Shown: positions 1 through 11,269 of the stretch, in pieces | Layout: the number at the start of each line of letters is the position of its first letter | Numbering within the stretch: the stretch's first letter is position 1 | DNA from: Bacillota bacterium | GTDB taxonomy: Bacteria > Bacillota > Clostridia > Peptostreptococcales > Anaerovoracaceae | Direction: 5' to 3' | Assembly: GCA_030525285.1 (NCBI GenBank) | Contig: JAUNFA010000006.1 | Span: 1 to 64,000, forward strand | DNA length: 64,000 nt | The notes under the pieces: generated by a model | What the model was told of the DNA's origin: nothing | The model's database searches: none | Seen by the model: the letters and a program-made list of their open reading frames with translations, nothing else | Made by a program: the position numbers and the translations under genes

Positions 1-40
1 AATAATCGATCTGTTCTTTAATAGAGAAATACGCACATTA

Positions 41-71
41 AAAGCACGTAATTTTGGTTACGTGCTTTTTT
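41..71 (+). terminator. Rho-independent terminator of an upstream gene
   Basis: A perfect 11-bp stem (AAAGCACGTAA, 41-51, with TTACGTGCTTT, 58-68) closes a 6-nt loop and runs into a T tract. The gene it ends lies outside the window. No open frame is visible between base 1 and the hairpin. Confidence 0.85.
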
Positions 72-124
72 ATTGTCAATAGGTTGTGTATAATGGATGG
101 AGTAATTAAAAAAGGAGAACTGAC

Positions 125-694
125 GTGAATTTTAAGGAAGTATACAGCAAGATGTACCTTGCAATTATAACTGTAGAAAACGATTGGGGATACCATCTGG
201 AGACTTTATGGTACGGAACTGATGCCAAAAATTTGGCACTTATGATTATGGATGTCATGGGTTCCTGGTATTTGCCAAACAAAGAACAATTTAACCGTGA
301 CATAACTGGATTTTACGAGAGACTTGAAGAAGCGACGGCCGAAAATGCAGACGAAATTACTCCAAATAAAGCAATCTCTTTCAAAGAATTGAGCGGCGAA
401 AAATTCAGAGCTAATGGCCTCAGTCTCAGGGTTACAACGACAAACAATCTTTTTGACATGTATAAATTTGTTGCCAATGAAACCTTTGAAATATTTGCGC
501 AAAAAGGCGAGAAAGCCGAAGATTTCAAGGATTTTACGGAATTTGTAGACTATCTTGAGAAAACATATGAGCTGGATGAACCTATTGTGAATGCTCTTAA
601 AGCACCTAATGAAGTCTCAATTTCAGCAGCATTATACGCTATTGATCTTAAGTATGGATACAGCCAGAGACATTTCATACAGCAAGATAATTAG
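125..694 (+). CDS. Conserved-looking hypothetical protein, 189 aa
   Basis: I do not recognise this protein. The GTG start at 125 is chosen because AAGGAGA lies about 7 nt upstream; the next in-frame ATG (codon 10) has no such site. A TATAAT box at 89-94 could drive it, but no matching -35 is seen at the right distance. The protein is soluble: no signal peptide or membrane segment, mixed alpha/beta composition, acidic, with a charged middle (residues 60-85) and aromatic clusters near the N terminus. It stands alone between the upstream terminator and the promoter of the next gene. Function unknown. Confidence 0.7.
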   Translation: MNFKEVYSKMYLAIITVENDWGYHLETLWYGTDAKNLALMIMDVMGSWYLPNKEQFNRDITGFYERLEEATAENADEITPNKAISFKELSGEKFRANGLSLRVTTTNNLFDMYKFVANETFEIFAQKGEKAEDFKDFTEFVDYLEKTYELDEPIVNALKAPNEVSISAALYAIDLKYGYSQRHFIQQDN

Positions 695-728
695 AAGGTT
701 AAAAATAGATAAAATTTTAACGGCTTGG

Positions 729-757
729 TTGACATTCCAGTAGCGAGAGAGTATGCT
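729..757 (+). promoter_or_regulatory. Sigma-A type promoter for the ammonia-lyase gene
   Basis: TTGACA at 729-734 and TATGCT at 752-757 are separated by exactly 17 bp. Transcription would start near 764, giving a leader of about 77 nt that contains a short CGAAGAA/TTCTTCG hairpin and a 12-bp tandem repeat before the ribosome binding site. Confidence 0.7.
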
Positions 758-800
758 TAAACCATACGAAGAAGAAGTAAGTTTCTTCGAAAATATAACA

Positions 801-824
801 CTAATTATACTTCTAATTATACTT
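801..824 (+). repeat. Perfect 12-bp tandem repeat in mRNA leader
   Basis: CTAATTATACTT occurs twice head to tail (801-812, 813-824), ending one base before the AAGGAGG ribosome binding site at 825-831. The unit is AT-rich and would keep the region before the start codon unstructured. Confidence 0.85.
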
Positions 825-840
825 AAGGAGGAAATAGAAA

Positions 841-1352
841 TGAAGACACCTTTAGATTGCATTATGGAAAGAGAAAACAACCCACAGATGATTGGTGAAT
901 ACGTTTCCCTGAAGTCAAGAATGTCAGCTGGCGATGCTCACTATGCTGGTGAACTGGTAGAAGGAGCTCATATCGTAACTGCTTGGGGAGATGTTGGTAC
1001 TGAACTGGCAATCAGACTCTTCGGAGACGAATCATTATTCGTTGGATATTCAGAAGTTAGATACACTGCTCCTGTATTTGCAGGTGACTGGATGGAATAC
1101 GGCGGATACATCGAAAAGGTTGGTAACACATCATTTACTTGCAAGTTCTTCGCATACAAGTGGATGAAGGATTCAAAGGACGAAAACGGCAACGTAATCA
1201 ACGGATCAGGTGCTGAAATGGTTAACCCACCTGAACTGTGTGCATACGGAACTGGTACTCTGATGGTTGCTAAGCACCTGCAGAGACCTGAATTCGGAGA
1301 TCCTAAGTTCGCAGCAGACGCTAAGGCAGCTGGAGCAAAGGCATTTGCATAA
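841..1352 (+). CDS. kal: 3-aminobutyryl-CoA / beta-alanyl-CoA ammonia-lyase (hotdog fold)
   Basis: Predicted to eliminate ammonia from a 3-aminoacyl-CoA (3-aminobutyryl-CoA in lysine fermentation, or beta-alanyl-CoA), giving crotonyl- or acrylyl-CoA. The 170-aa product starts at the ATG at 841 behind AAGGAGG; an open frame reaching back to 753 lacks a ribosome site. Stretches recalled from the Clostridium propionicum enzyme are present in order: SAGDAHYAGELV, WGDVGTELAIRL, GYSEVRYTAPVFAGDWMEY and TSFTCKFFA, followed by a PPELC segment, the usual hotdog layout. The gene is monocistronic, with its own promoter and terminator and none of the kam/kdd/kce lysine genes beside it. Which of the two substrates it uses cannot be told from sequence alone. 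Confidence 0.82.
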
Positions 1353-1384
1353 GTCTAACATAGTGCATAATATTAAATAGTTGA

Positions 1385-1413
1385 GGACCGTGCTCAATGA
1401 GCACGGTCCTTTT
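1385..1413 (+). terminator. Terminator after the ammonia-lyase gene
   Basis: A 10-bp GC-rich stem (GGACCGTGCT, 1385-1394, with AGCACGGTCC, 1400-1409) with a 5-nt loop and a short T run. Confidence 0.85.
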
Positions 1414-1421
1414 GTGCATAT

Positions 1422-1463
1422 AAAACAGTAACCCGGGGTAGATGTACCTCGGGTTACTGTTTT
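1422..1463. terminator. Bidirectional terminator between convergent genes
   Basis: The arms AAAACAGTAACCCG (1422-1435) and CGGGTTACTGTTTT (1450-1463) pair perfectly, and the hairpin extends inward through GGTA/TACC to a tetraloop. A-rich and T-rich flanks make it usable from both sides. It separates the ammonia-lyase gene from the minus-strand gene at 1495-2886. Confidence 0.85.
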
Positions 1464-1494
1464 AGTCATGGTATTTGATTTTTGTTCTATAGCT

Positions 1495-2886
1495 TTATTT
1501 TTCGAAGGTTACAGTACATGAGCCCATTTCCTTGTTGCTCTGACTGTCGTAAATCTTGAAATTGAGCTTGCCTTCAGCTCCCATGAATGCAATTGGATAA
1601 GAGAAATGTGCAGTTATTTTGGAACCGCTTTTCCATTGAGAATTGAGAGACTGAGTTTCCTTGAAGCCGCCAGGCCATGTTACAACGTAATAGAGACTTA
1701 TGGTTTCGTCAGGTTCTCCACCGCTGAGCGAAGCATGGAAGAAGACTGTATCAAATCTGCTGAAGGTAGTCTGATTAGTTGAATAATCGTCCTCAGAGCC
1801 GTTAGCAACGATTTTCATGTGCCAGGCATAGTATTTATCATAAATGGAATTAATGCCCGGATAATTCATTTCCTTAAGCTCTGCAAGGTAAGATTCGAAG
1901 GTGTCACCACCTTTTGAAACATGGTCCTTGACGTATTGATACTTCACAGCATTAATTTTGTCTTTTATTTCGTTGGTGTCATTCATGTCCTGTGCGGTAC
2001 GGTATGCTTCTAGAGCTTTGTTATACTCTTTGCTTTTGAGGTGATTGTCTCCCATGCTGATATAGCAGTCCCGTATCATTTTGACGCTGTCCTCATAGTC
2101 ACCGAGTGACTGGAATTTTTCGATGGCCTCTTCATATTTTCCCGACTCCATCATGGCAAGAGCGGATTCATATTCCTTAGCAGGGGTTGCTATGAATGTA
2201 TATATGTAATAGACTCCACCGGCAAATACAAGGGCAATGACTACAATCAATGCAATAATGATATTTCGTTTCTTATGGCTCTTAGGCGGGGAGGTCGTTT
2301 CAACAGGAACAGGAATCGGTGTCTCAGTTTCAGGCCTGTTGCCGGTAACAGCCACCTCAGATGAAGGTTGTACGGCGGGTGCCTTTATGGGTTTGATATT
2401 ATCAATATCTTCAGCAGATGAAGACTCCCTATGAAGGAGGACGGCCTTGTTGTATTCTGCCTCCTTGTCTATGTTGTTCTGGGTTTTCTTGACACGCTCA
2501 CCGAGAACACTTTCCTTTTCATCAGGCTTGTGCAATATGAACAGGCTGCGCAAAAGTTCCCTTTCTAAACCGCAACCGACACAGACATCACCTCTGTTTA
2601 TGTGACCACAGCTGCATGACCAGTAATCGCCGAATTCTTCAAACCAGTATTTAGGCTTGACCGGACGGGAAGAGAGCTGTTCCATGACCTCATCATACAG
2701 TGGATCCTGTGGAGTGAGAGGCCGGGGTTCATATACTTTTGTTTTGTTTTTGTCCTGTGAATTTCCCGACACATTTTCGGCGGAGATTTCATTATGAGAT
2801 GAGTCTTTAATTTTATCTTTTAAATCCCGCGGCAGTGTCTGAGTCAAAGAGCCGGTCTGACGTGGGTATTCCTTGCTAATCTTCAA
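1495..2886 (-). CDS. Zinc-ribbon, single-pass membrane protein with TPR-like repeats
   Basis: 463 aa, starting at TTG (2886) with AAGGAG about 8 nt upstream. From the N terminus: a polar disordered stretch, a zinc-finger-like segment with four cysteines (CSCG then CVGCG, about residues 91-105), a Pro/Thr-rich linker, a basic stop (SHKKR), one strong transmembrane helix (about 208-232), and an extracytoplasmic half. That half has two TPR-like units (MMESGKYEEAIEKF, HLKSKEYNKALEAY) and a beta-rich C-terminal domain of about 110 aa. The topology suggests a cytoplasmic zinc ribbon and an outer-face sensor or binding domain. The family is common in Clostridia but its function is not known to me. 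Confidence 0.75.
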   Translation of the reverse strand: MKISKEYPRQTGSLTQTLPRDLKDKIKDSSHNEISAENVSGNSQDKNKTKVYEPRPLTPQDPLYDEVMEQLSSRPVKPKYWFEEFGDYWSCSCGHINRGDVCVGCGLERELLRSLFILHKPDEKESVLGERVKKTQNNIDKEAEYNKAVLLHRESSSAEDIDNIKPIKAPAVQPSSEVAVTGNRPETETPIPVPVETTSPPKSHKKRNIIIALIVVIALVFAGGVYYIYTFIATPAKEYESALAMMESGKYEEAIEKFQSLGDYEDSVKMIRDCYISMGDNHLKSKEYNKALEAYRTAQDMNDTNEIKDKINAVKYQYVKDHVSKGGDTFESYLAELKEMNYPGINSIYDKYYAWHMKIVANGSEDDYSTNQTTFSRFDTVFFHASLSGGEPDETISLYYVVTWPGGFKETQSLNSQWKSGSKITAHFSYPIAFMGAEGKLNFKIYDSQSNKEMGSCTVTFEK

Positions 2887-3024
2887 AACAATTTCTCCTT
2901 TTTGTTGTTATTTGAGCAGTAATATTATAGCAACTTTGTTATTTTCAAACAAGTTTCTTAAATTGTTTGAATTGTTTTAAAAACGTTGAAATTTCAGTAT
3001 TTTCAAGAATATGCAATGTATTTT

Positions 3025-3073
3025 GTATTATTTTTAATACATCGTTGACAGCATATTAGTAACATTGTAAAGT
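3025..3073 (+). promoter_or_regulatory. Promoter and palindrome upstream of nifJ
   Basis: The 314-bp space between the TTG of the minus-strand gene (2886) and the nifJ start (3201) is AT-rich and holds no gene. TTGACA at 3045-3050 and TAAAGT at 3068-3073 are 17 bp apart. Directly upstream of the -35 lies the perfect inverted repeat GTATTA-TTTT-TAATAC (3025-3040), a possible operator. It does not match the Rex or NrdR sites I know. Confidence 0.55.
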
Positions 3074-3158
3074 AGTACTATGCACTCTAAAGTGTTTGAT
3101 GGAATTAGTAGCAGATTCCACCTGATTCGGAATTTGCATATTATATCACAGAACATAA

Positions 3159-6746
<3,588 letters not shown>

Positions 6747-6781
6747 AGTTACAGGTCATAAAAAAGCATATGAAATTAACG

Positions 6782-6822
6782 ATAAGAGATGTTCAGTCAA
6801 TTGAACATCTCTTATTTATTTC
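6782..6822 (+). terminator. Terminator after nifJ
   Basis: A 14-bp perfect stem (6782-6795 with 6802-6815, core AAGAGATGTTCA) is followed by TTATTT. Confidence 0.85.
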
Positions 6823-6849
6823 CCTTATGGGAGCACGAAACTTTTGATA

Positions 6850-6878
6850 TTTACTATGAATATTTGGCGATGTATAAT
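6850..6878 (+). promoter_or_regulatory. Promoter close to the start codon of the metallo-hydrolase gene
   Basis: TTTACT (6850-6855) and a perfect TATAAT (6873-6878) are 17 bp apart. The start codon at 6891 is only 12 nt beyond the -10, so the transcript would have almost no leader. Confidence 0.6.
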
Positions 6879-6890
6879 AATTAAAGAATT

Positions 6891-7775
6891 ATGGAAGTAA
6901 GAAATGTGCAGTTAGAACAAGCAGGTGAACGAACATATATAGTAAAAGGCAGGACCAATACGGGGATATATTGTATTGATGACAGCAGAGTTGCAATCAT
7001 AGATACAGGATTCGCAGATTGTGGGAGTATCATTGACAATCTCATTTCGGAGAGAGGCTGGAAGCCGGAATATATCGTCAATACCCATTCACATATTGAT
7101 CATACCGGCGGTAACAAATACTTTAACGACAAGTATCATATACCGTCATACATGATGAAAAGAGAAATCATGTTTGCTCAGGATCCTGAACTGGAAGCTG
7201 CATACATGAATGGCGGATATCCGGCCAGAAAACTCAGAGAAGGTTTCGCAAGACCTGCAGGAGTTGATTACAGAGATATAGAAGGCACAGAACTTAAGGG
7301 CATTGAATATACCGATTTACCGGGGCATTCACCGGAGATGATAGGCATAAGAACAGATGATGGTATATGGTTTACAGGAGATGCTTATTTGAGCAAAGGA
7401 TATTTAAAGAATCACATGTTTGCATTCATCTATCAGATTGACAGATTTGTTGAATCCCTTGAGAAGCTGAGAAAGATGGAAGGAAGTCTGTTCATACCCT
7501 CTCATGGTACAGTCGAGGAAGACATAACCGATACAATAAGACTAAATCTGGATAATATAGAAAGAATGTCGGAATTTTTTCTCGATATCTGTGCAGAGGC
7601 GAGAGGTATCGATGAAATATTGAAGTGTATGTTTGAGAAGCTGAACATGCCAAGGGGCATAGGTTATTATGCCATGGCATCATCGACGGCAAGAAGTTTC
7701 CTGTCATACCTTCAGGATAAAGATGAATTACAATGTCAATTTCTTGACAATGTAAATAAATGGTATAGAAAATGA
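6891..7775 (+). CDS. Metallo-beta-lactamase-fold hydrolase
   Basis: 294 aa. The binuclear metal motif HxHxDH is present as THSHIDHTGG (about residues 65-74), with further ligands in LPGHSPE, FTGDAYL and PSHG, so the active site is intact. The C-terminal third (after about 205) is helical and may shape substrate specificity, as in glyoxalase II-like or RNase-unrelated MBL proteins; the substrate cannot be named. The ATG at 6891 has no convincing Shine-Dalgarno sequence. A GTG four codons later has GGAAG nearby and is an alternative. The gene lies 15 bp before gap, which has its own strong ribosome site, so the two are probably co-transcribed. Confidence 0.85.
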   Translation: MEVRNVQLEQAGERTYIVKGRTNTGIYCIDDSRVAIIDTGFADCGSIIDNLISERGWKPEYIVNTHSHIDHTGGNKYFNDKYHIPSYMMKREIMFAQDPELEAAYMNGGYPARKLREGFARPAGVDYRDIEGTELKGIEYTDLPGHSPEMIGIRTDDGIWFTGDAYLSKGYLKNHMFAFIYQIDRFVESLEKLRKMEGSLFIPSHGTVEEDITDTIRLNLDNIERMSEFFLDICAEARGIDEILKCMFEKLNMPRGIGYYAMASSTARSFLSYLQDKDELQCQFLDNVNKWYRK

Positions 7776-7790
7776 TAGGAGGTATTTGCT

Positions 7791-8813
7791 ATGTCAACAA
7801 AAATTGCAATCAATGGATTTGGTAGAATAGGTAGACTTTCCTTTCGTCAGGTGTTTGGAAACAGCAACTTTGAAATAGTTGCCATTAACGATCTTACAAG
7901 TCCTGACATGCTGGCTCATCTTCTTAAGTATGACTCCGTACAGGGTTCATATGCACAAGATCATGAAGTAGTTGCAGGAGAGGCTTCAATTACAGTAGAC
8001 GGTAAGGAGATTCCTGTATATGCACAGGCTGATCCGTCAAATCTTCCATGGAGAGAACTTGGGGTAGATATTGTTTTGGAATGTACAGGTTTCTTTGCTT
8101 CCAAGGCAAAGTCACAGGCACATATTGATGCAGGTGCCAAGAAGGTTCTTATTTCAGCTCCTGCAGGAAACGACCTGCCTACAATCGTATATGGAGTAAA
8201 CCATGAGACTCTGACTAAGGAAGATACAATTGTATCTGGTGCATCATGTACAACAAACTGTCTGGCACCAATGGCCAAGGCACTGAATGAATACAGAGAA
8301 GTCAGAACAGGATTCATGACAACAATTCATGCATACACAGGCGACCAGATGATTCTGGATGGTCCTCACCGCAAGGGTGACTTCAGAAGAGCAAGAGCAG
8401 GCGCTATTAACATTGTTCCTAACAGTACAGGCGCTGCCAAGGCAATCGGTCTCGTTATTCCTGAACTGGCAGGCAAGCTTATTGGTTCAGCCCAGAGAGT
8501 TCCTGTACCAACAGGATCAATTACAATCCTGGACGCTACGCTCAAGGACATGACAGACAGCGTTTCAGTTGAAGGCCTCAATGCTGCTATGAAGGCTGCA
8601 GTATCAGAATCCTTCGGATATACTGAGGAAGAACTGGTATCAAGCGATATCGTTGGAATGAGCTATGGTTCACTGTTTGATGCGACTCAGACACTGGCAA
8701 GACAGTGCGGTACACATATCTTCGAGGTAAGAGTCGTAGCATGGTATGATAACGAAATGAGTTACGTTAACCAGTTGGTAAGAACATTAGGACATTTGGC
8801 AACATTGCTGTAA
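7791..8813 (+). CDS. gap: Glyceraldehyde-3-phosphate dehydrogenase, type I
   Basis: Glycolytic enzyme converting glyceraldehyde 3-phosphate, NAD and phosphate to 1,3-bisphosphoglycerate. At 340 aa it has normal length. The Rossmann start [10 protein letters not shown], the catalytic SCTTNCLAP (Cys153) and the C-terminal WYDNEMSY are all present. A TAGGAGGT ribosome site precedes the ATG. Codon bias is strong. The gene ends at a 19-bp-stem terminator shared with convergent deoC. Confidence 0.96.
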   Translation: MSTKIAINGFGRIGRLSFRQVFGNSNFEIVAINDLTSPDMLAHLLKYDSVQGSYAQDHEVVAGEASITVDGKEIPVYAQADPSNLPWRELGVDIVLECTGFFASKAKSQAHIDAGAKKVLISAPAGNDLPTIVYGVNHETLTKEDTIVSGASCTTNCLAPMAKALNEYREVRTGFMTTIHAYTGDQMILDGPHRKGDFRRARAGAINIVPNSTGAAKAIGLVIPELAGKLIGSAQRVPVPTGSITILDATLKDMTDSVSVEGLNAAMKAAVSESFGYTEEELVSSDIVGMSYGSLFDATQTLARQCGTHIFEVRVVAWYDNEMSYVNQLVRTLGHLATLL

Positions 8814-8864
8814 AGAGAGTAATATAACTATAGTAAGAGAGTTATAGGACAAAAAGAGTTGGTA

Positions 8865-8908
8865 AAAACCGCTACAACCCTTTAAATTCAAAGGGTTGTA
8901 GCGGTTTT
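8865..8908. terminator. Bidirectional terminator of gap and deoC, overlapping deoC coding sequence
   Basis: The arms at 8865-8883 and 8890-8908 (core AACCGCTACAACCC) pair over 19 bp around the loop AAATTC, with T runs on both outgoing strands. The deoC stop codon lies at 8888-8890, so the right arm also encodes the last six residues of DeoC. Confidence 0.9.
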
Positions 8909-9556
8909 ACTTTTCATAATTGAAACTGACGCACTGCATCCGAGACGTGATGCTCCGGCATCAATAAAACGCTGTGCATCTTCAAGAGTTCTGATGCCTC
9001 CGGATGCTTTGATAGATACATTCGGACCTATATTAGAAGCCATTAACTTAATATCATCTACGGTAGCTCCACCTGTACTGAATCCGGTGGAAGTTTTGAT
9101 AAAATCCGCTCCTGATTCTGTAACCAGCTTGCATGCTTTGATTTTTTCATCATGGGTCAGAAGACAGGTCTCGATAATTATTTTGAGCAATGCCTTTTCC
9201 CGGTGGCATATGTCAGCAAGCTCCTTAAGCTCTGAAACAATCGTATCATATTTGCCGTCCTTGAGATTTCCGATATTTATTACAGTATCTATTTCCGACG
9301 CACCCTCCTTGATAGCGCGAGCGGCTTCAAATACTTTAACATCTTTTGACATAGCTCCAAGGGGGAATCCGACAACAGCGGCAACCTTCACATCACTGTT
9401 TTGAAGCGCTTCTGCACACATGGCGACATTGGAACCGTTCACGCATACAGATGCAAAGGAATATTCAGCAGCCTCACGGCAAAGTTTCATTATTTCAGCT
9501 TCGGTTGCGTCAGCTTTGAGAAGGGTGTGGTCAAAATATTTGCTAAATGGTTTCAT
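8888..9556 (-). CDS. deoC: Deoxyribose-phosphate aldolase
   Basis: Class I aldolase splitting 2-deoxyribose 5-phosphate into acetaldehyde and glyceraldehyde 3-phosphate, in nucleoside salvage. The 222-aa protein has normal length. The Schiff-base lysine lies in DFIKTSTGF; VVGFPLGA, the second lysine in SIKASGGIR, and GASRLGCSAS are present. AGGAGG precedes the ATG at 9556. No other deo gene adjoins it. The C-terminal KTATTL is encoded by the terminator stem and looks like a neutral extension beyond the family's usual end. Confidence 0.94.
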   Translation of the reverse strand: MKPFSKYFDHTLLKADATEAEIMKLCREAAEYSFASVCVNGSNVAMCAEALQNSDVKVAAVVGFPLGAMSKDVKVFEAARAIKEGASEIDTVINIGNLKDGKYDTIVSELKELADICHREKALLKIIIETCLLTHDEKIKACKLVTESGADFIKTSTGFSTGGATVDDIKLMASNIGPNVSIKASGGIRTLEDAQRFIDAGASRLGCSASVSIMKSKTATTL

Positions 9557-9683
9557 TTAATCCTCCTTTGATTGTGATAGACATTTTCATTATATCATAT
9601 CTGTTATTCTCATAGCATTAATGTGTTATATTTGGTTTGATATAGTTTATAACTATGACAAACAACAGTAATTTGATATTGCT

Positions 9684-9729
9684 CAATAGCGATGTGACTA
9701 TTGTTTTTCTCCTAGTGTGTAAGTATAAT
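9684..9729 (+). promoter_or_regulatory. Promoter of the methionine operon with an inverted repeat
   Basis: TTGTTT (9701-9706) and TATAAT (9724-9729) are 17 bp apart. An inverted repeat CAATAG (9684-9689) / CTATTG (9698-9703) overlaps the -35 and may be an operator. No SAM (S-box), T-box or cobalamin riboswitch is recognisable in the 205 bp between deoC and metF. Confidence 0.5.
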
Positions 9730-9761
9730 TTAAAAGAATAATAGATAGGAGATGATTAAAT

Positions 9762-10628
9762 ATGAAAATTCCAGAACTGTTTGAACAAAAGAAACCGGTT
9801 TTTTCTTTTGAAATTTTCCCGCCAAAGAGGGAGTCAAACATAGAAAGCATATATAAGACGGTTGAAGGCCTCAAAGAGTGTAACCCTGATTTTATCAGCG
9901 TTACATATGGCGCAGGAGGTAGCGAAAATAATTATTTCACATGTGATATAGCCTCGAGAATTAAGCACGAATATGGCATAGAACCACTAGCACATCTTAC
10001 CTGTGTCAATTCATCAAAACTTGATGTAAGAATCATGATTGAAAGATTCATCGACGCTGAAATAGAGAACATAATGGCATTGAGAGGGGATATTGTTCCC
10101 GGTACGGAGCGTCAGGAAGATTTTGAACATGCTAACGATCTTGCCATTGAACTGCAGCGCAAGTGTCAGGAGAGAATTGAAATCCTGGGTGCATGCTATC
10201 CGGAAGGACATTATCAGAGCAAGTCAATAGACGAAGACATTCAGAATCTCAAATACAAAATAGGTGCAGGCGTTAAGGTTCTCATCACTCAGCTTTTCTT
10301 TGATAACGATAAATTCTATTCATATCTGGGCAAGGCCAGAAATATGGGAATTAAAGTTCCTGTAACGGCAGGAATAATGCCAATCGTCAAGAAATCTCAG
10401 ATTGAGAAAACCATTAAGCTGAGTGGTTCAAGCATCCCAGCCGAATTCGCAGCAATGATTGATAAATATCAGAATGACCCTGAATCGCTGTATGACGCGG
10501 GTATTGATTATGCTATAAGGCAGGTTAGAGATCTCATATTAAACGGTACGGATGGCATACATATCTACACAATGAACAATGCGGATGTAGCCAGACGTGT
10601 ACATAGTGGAGTTAAGGACTTACTATAA
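9762..10628 (+). CDS. metF: 5,10-methylenetetrahydrofolate reductase
   Basis: Flavoprotein reducing methylene-THF to methyl-THF, the methyl donor for the MetH encoded two genes on. At 288 aa it is a standard TIM-barrel MetF: FSFEIFPPKRE with the catalytic Glu, VTYGAGGS, the LTCVNSS segment, NIMALRGD and ACYPEGH are all seen. The ribosome site is ATAGGAGAT. Its stop overlaps the next start (TAATG), so translation is coupled. Confidence 0.93.
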   Translation: MKIPELFEQKKPVFSFEIFPPKRESNIESIYKTVEGLKECNPDFISVTYGAGGSENNYFTCDIASRIKHEYGIEPLAHLTCVNSSKLDVRIMIERFIDAEIENIMALRGDIVPGTERQEDFEHANDLAIELQRKCQERIEILGACYPEGHYQSKSIDEDIQNLKYKIGAGVKVLITQLFFDNDKFYSYLGKARNMGIKVPVTAGIMPIVKKSQIEKTIKLSGSSIPAEFAAMIDKYQNDPESLYDAGIDYAIRQVRDLILNGTDGIHIYTMNNADVARRVHSGVKDLL

Positions 10629-11269
10629 TGAATATTGAAGTTACAAAATCCATTGACAGAAATAAATGGAAAAGTATGCTCGGCATCAAAGGTGACGATG
10701 AGGGTTCGCTGAAGGCGCAGCTTGATGAAGCCGAGAAGCTGATTATTGAATGGGCATCACCAAAGGGAATATACAAAGTAATGGATGTGTCACAGATAAA
10801 GCTTGAGGGCTTCTCCATACAGAAACATCTGGAGGGTTGTGACAAAGTGGCTGTAATGGCGGTGACAATAGGTGCAGGAATTGATGCTCTGCTTCGTACG
10901 AAACAGGTAAATGACATGGCCTCTGCAGTAATAATCGACTGCGGAGCGTCGTTATATATAGAAGAGGCGTGCGATGCTTTTGAAGAACACATACGCAATG
11001 AGGTGGGAATGTTCACAACTCCAAGGTTCAGTCCCGGTTATGGAGATTATCCGCTCAGATACCAAGAAAATATTCTGAGATATGTAGATGCACAGCGCAA
11101 GATAGGAATTAACATTACCGACGATTATTTAATGGTACCCAGAAAGTCGGTAACTGCACTTATAGGCATTTCAGATCATCAGGTATCAGGGCGCCTGGCA
11201 ACCTGCGGAGAGTGTGTTCTCAAAGATAAATGTACATTAAGAAAAGAAGGTAGATATTGTGGCGATTGA
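10628..11269 (+). CDS. Stand-alone methionine synthase reactivation-domain protein
   Basis: 213 aa, matching the C-terminal activation (AdoMet-binding) domain of cobalamin-dependent methionine synthase as a separate polypeptide. The domain feeds an electron and an AdoMet methyl to oxidised cob(II)alamin. The typical RFSPGYGD motif, the helical body and MVPRKSVTALIGIS are visible, and the C terminus carries CGECVLKDKC, a cysteine cluster often seen in such proteins. It is coupled to metF by TAATG and overlaps metH by 11 nt, which supports the assignment, because the MetH here lacks this domain. Confidence 0.87.
   Translation: MNIEVTKSIDRNKWKSMLGIKGDDEGSLKAQLDEAEKLIIEWASPKGIYKVMDVSQIKLEGFSIQKHLEGCDKVAVMAVTIGAGIDALLRTKQVNDMASAVIIDCGASLYIEEACDAFEEHIRNEVGMFTTPRFSPGYGDYPLRYQENILRYVDAQRKIGINITDDYLMVPRKSVTALIGISDHQVSGRLATCGECVLKDKCTLRKEGRYCGD

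Noticed and set aside
73-94. TTGTCA (73-78) with TATAAT (89-94) as a full promoter for the first gene
   Set aside because: The hexamers are only 10 bp apart, too close for sigma-A; the -10 alone may be real.
753-840. Upstream start of the ammonia-lyase protein at 753
   Set aside because: The extension covers the promoter -10, leader repeats and ribosome site; the ATG at 841 behind AAGGAGG fits the family N terminus.
9557-9761. SAM, T-box or cobalamin riboswitch upstream of metF
   Set aside because: The 205 bp contain a plain promoter and a short inverted repeat; none of the conserved riboswitch cores is present.
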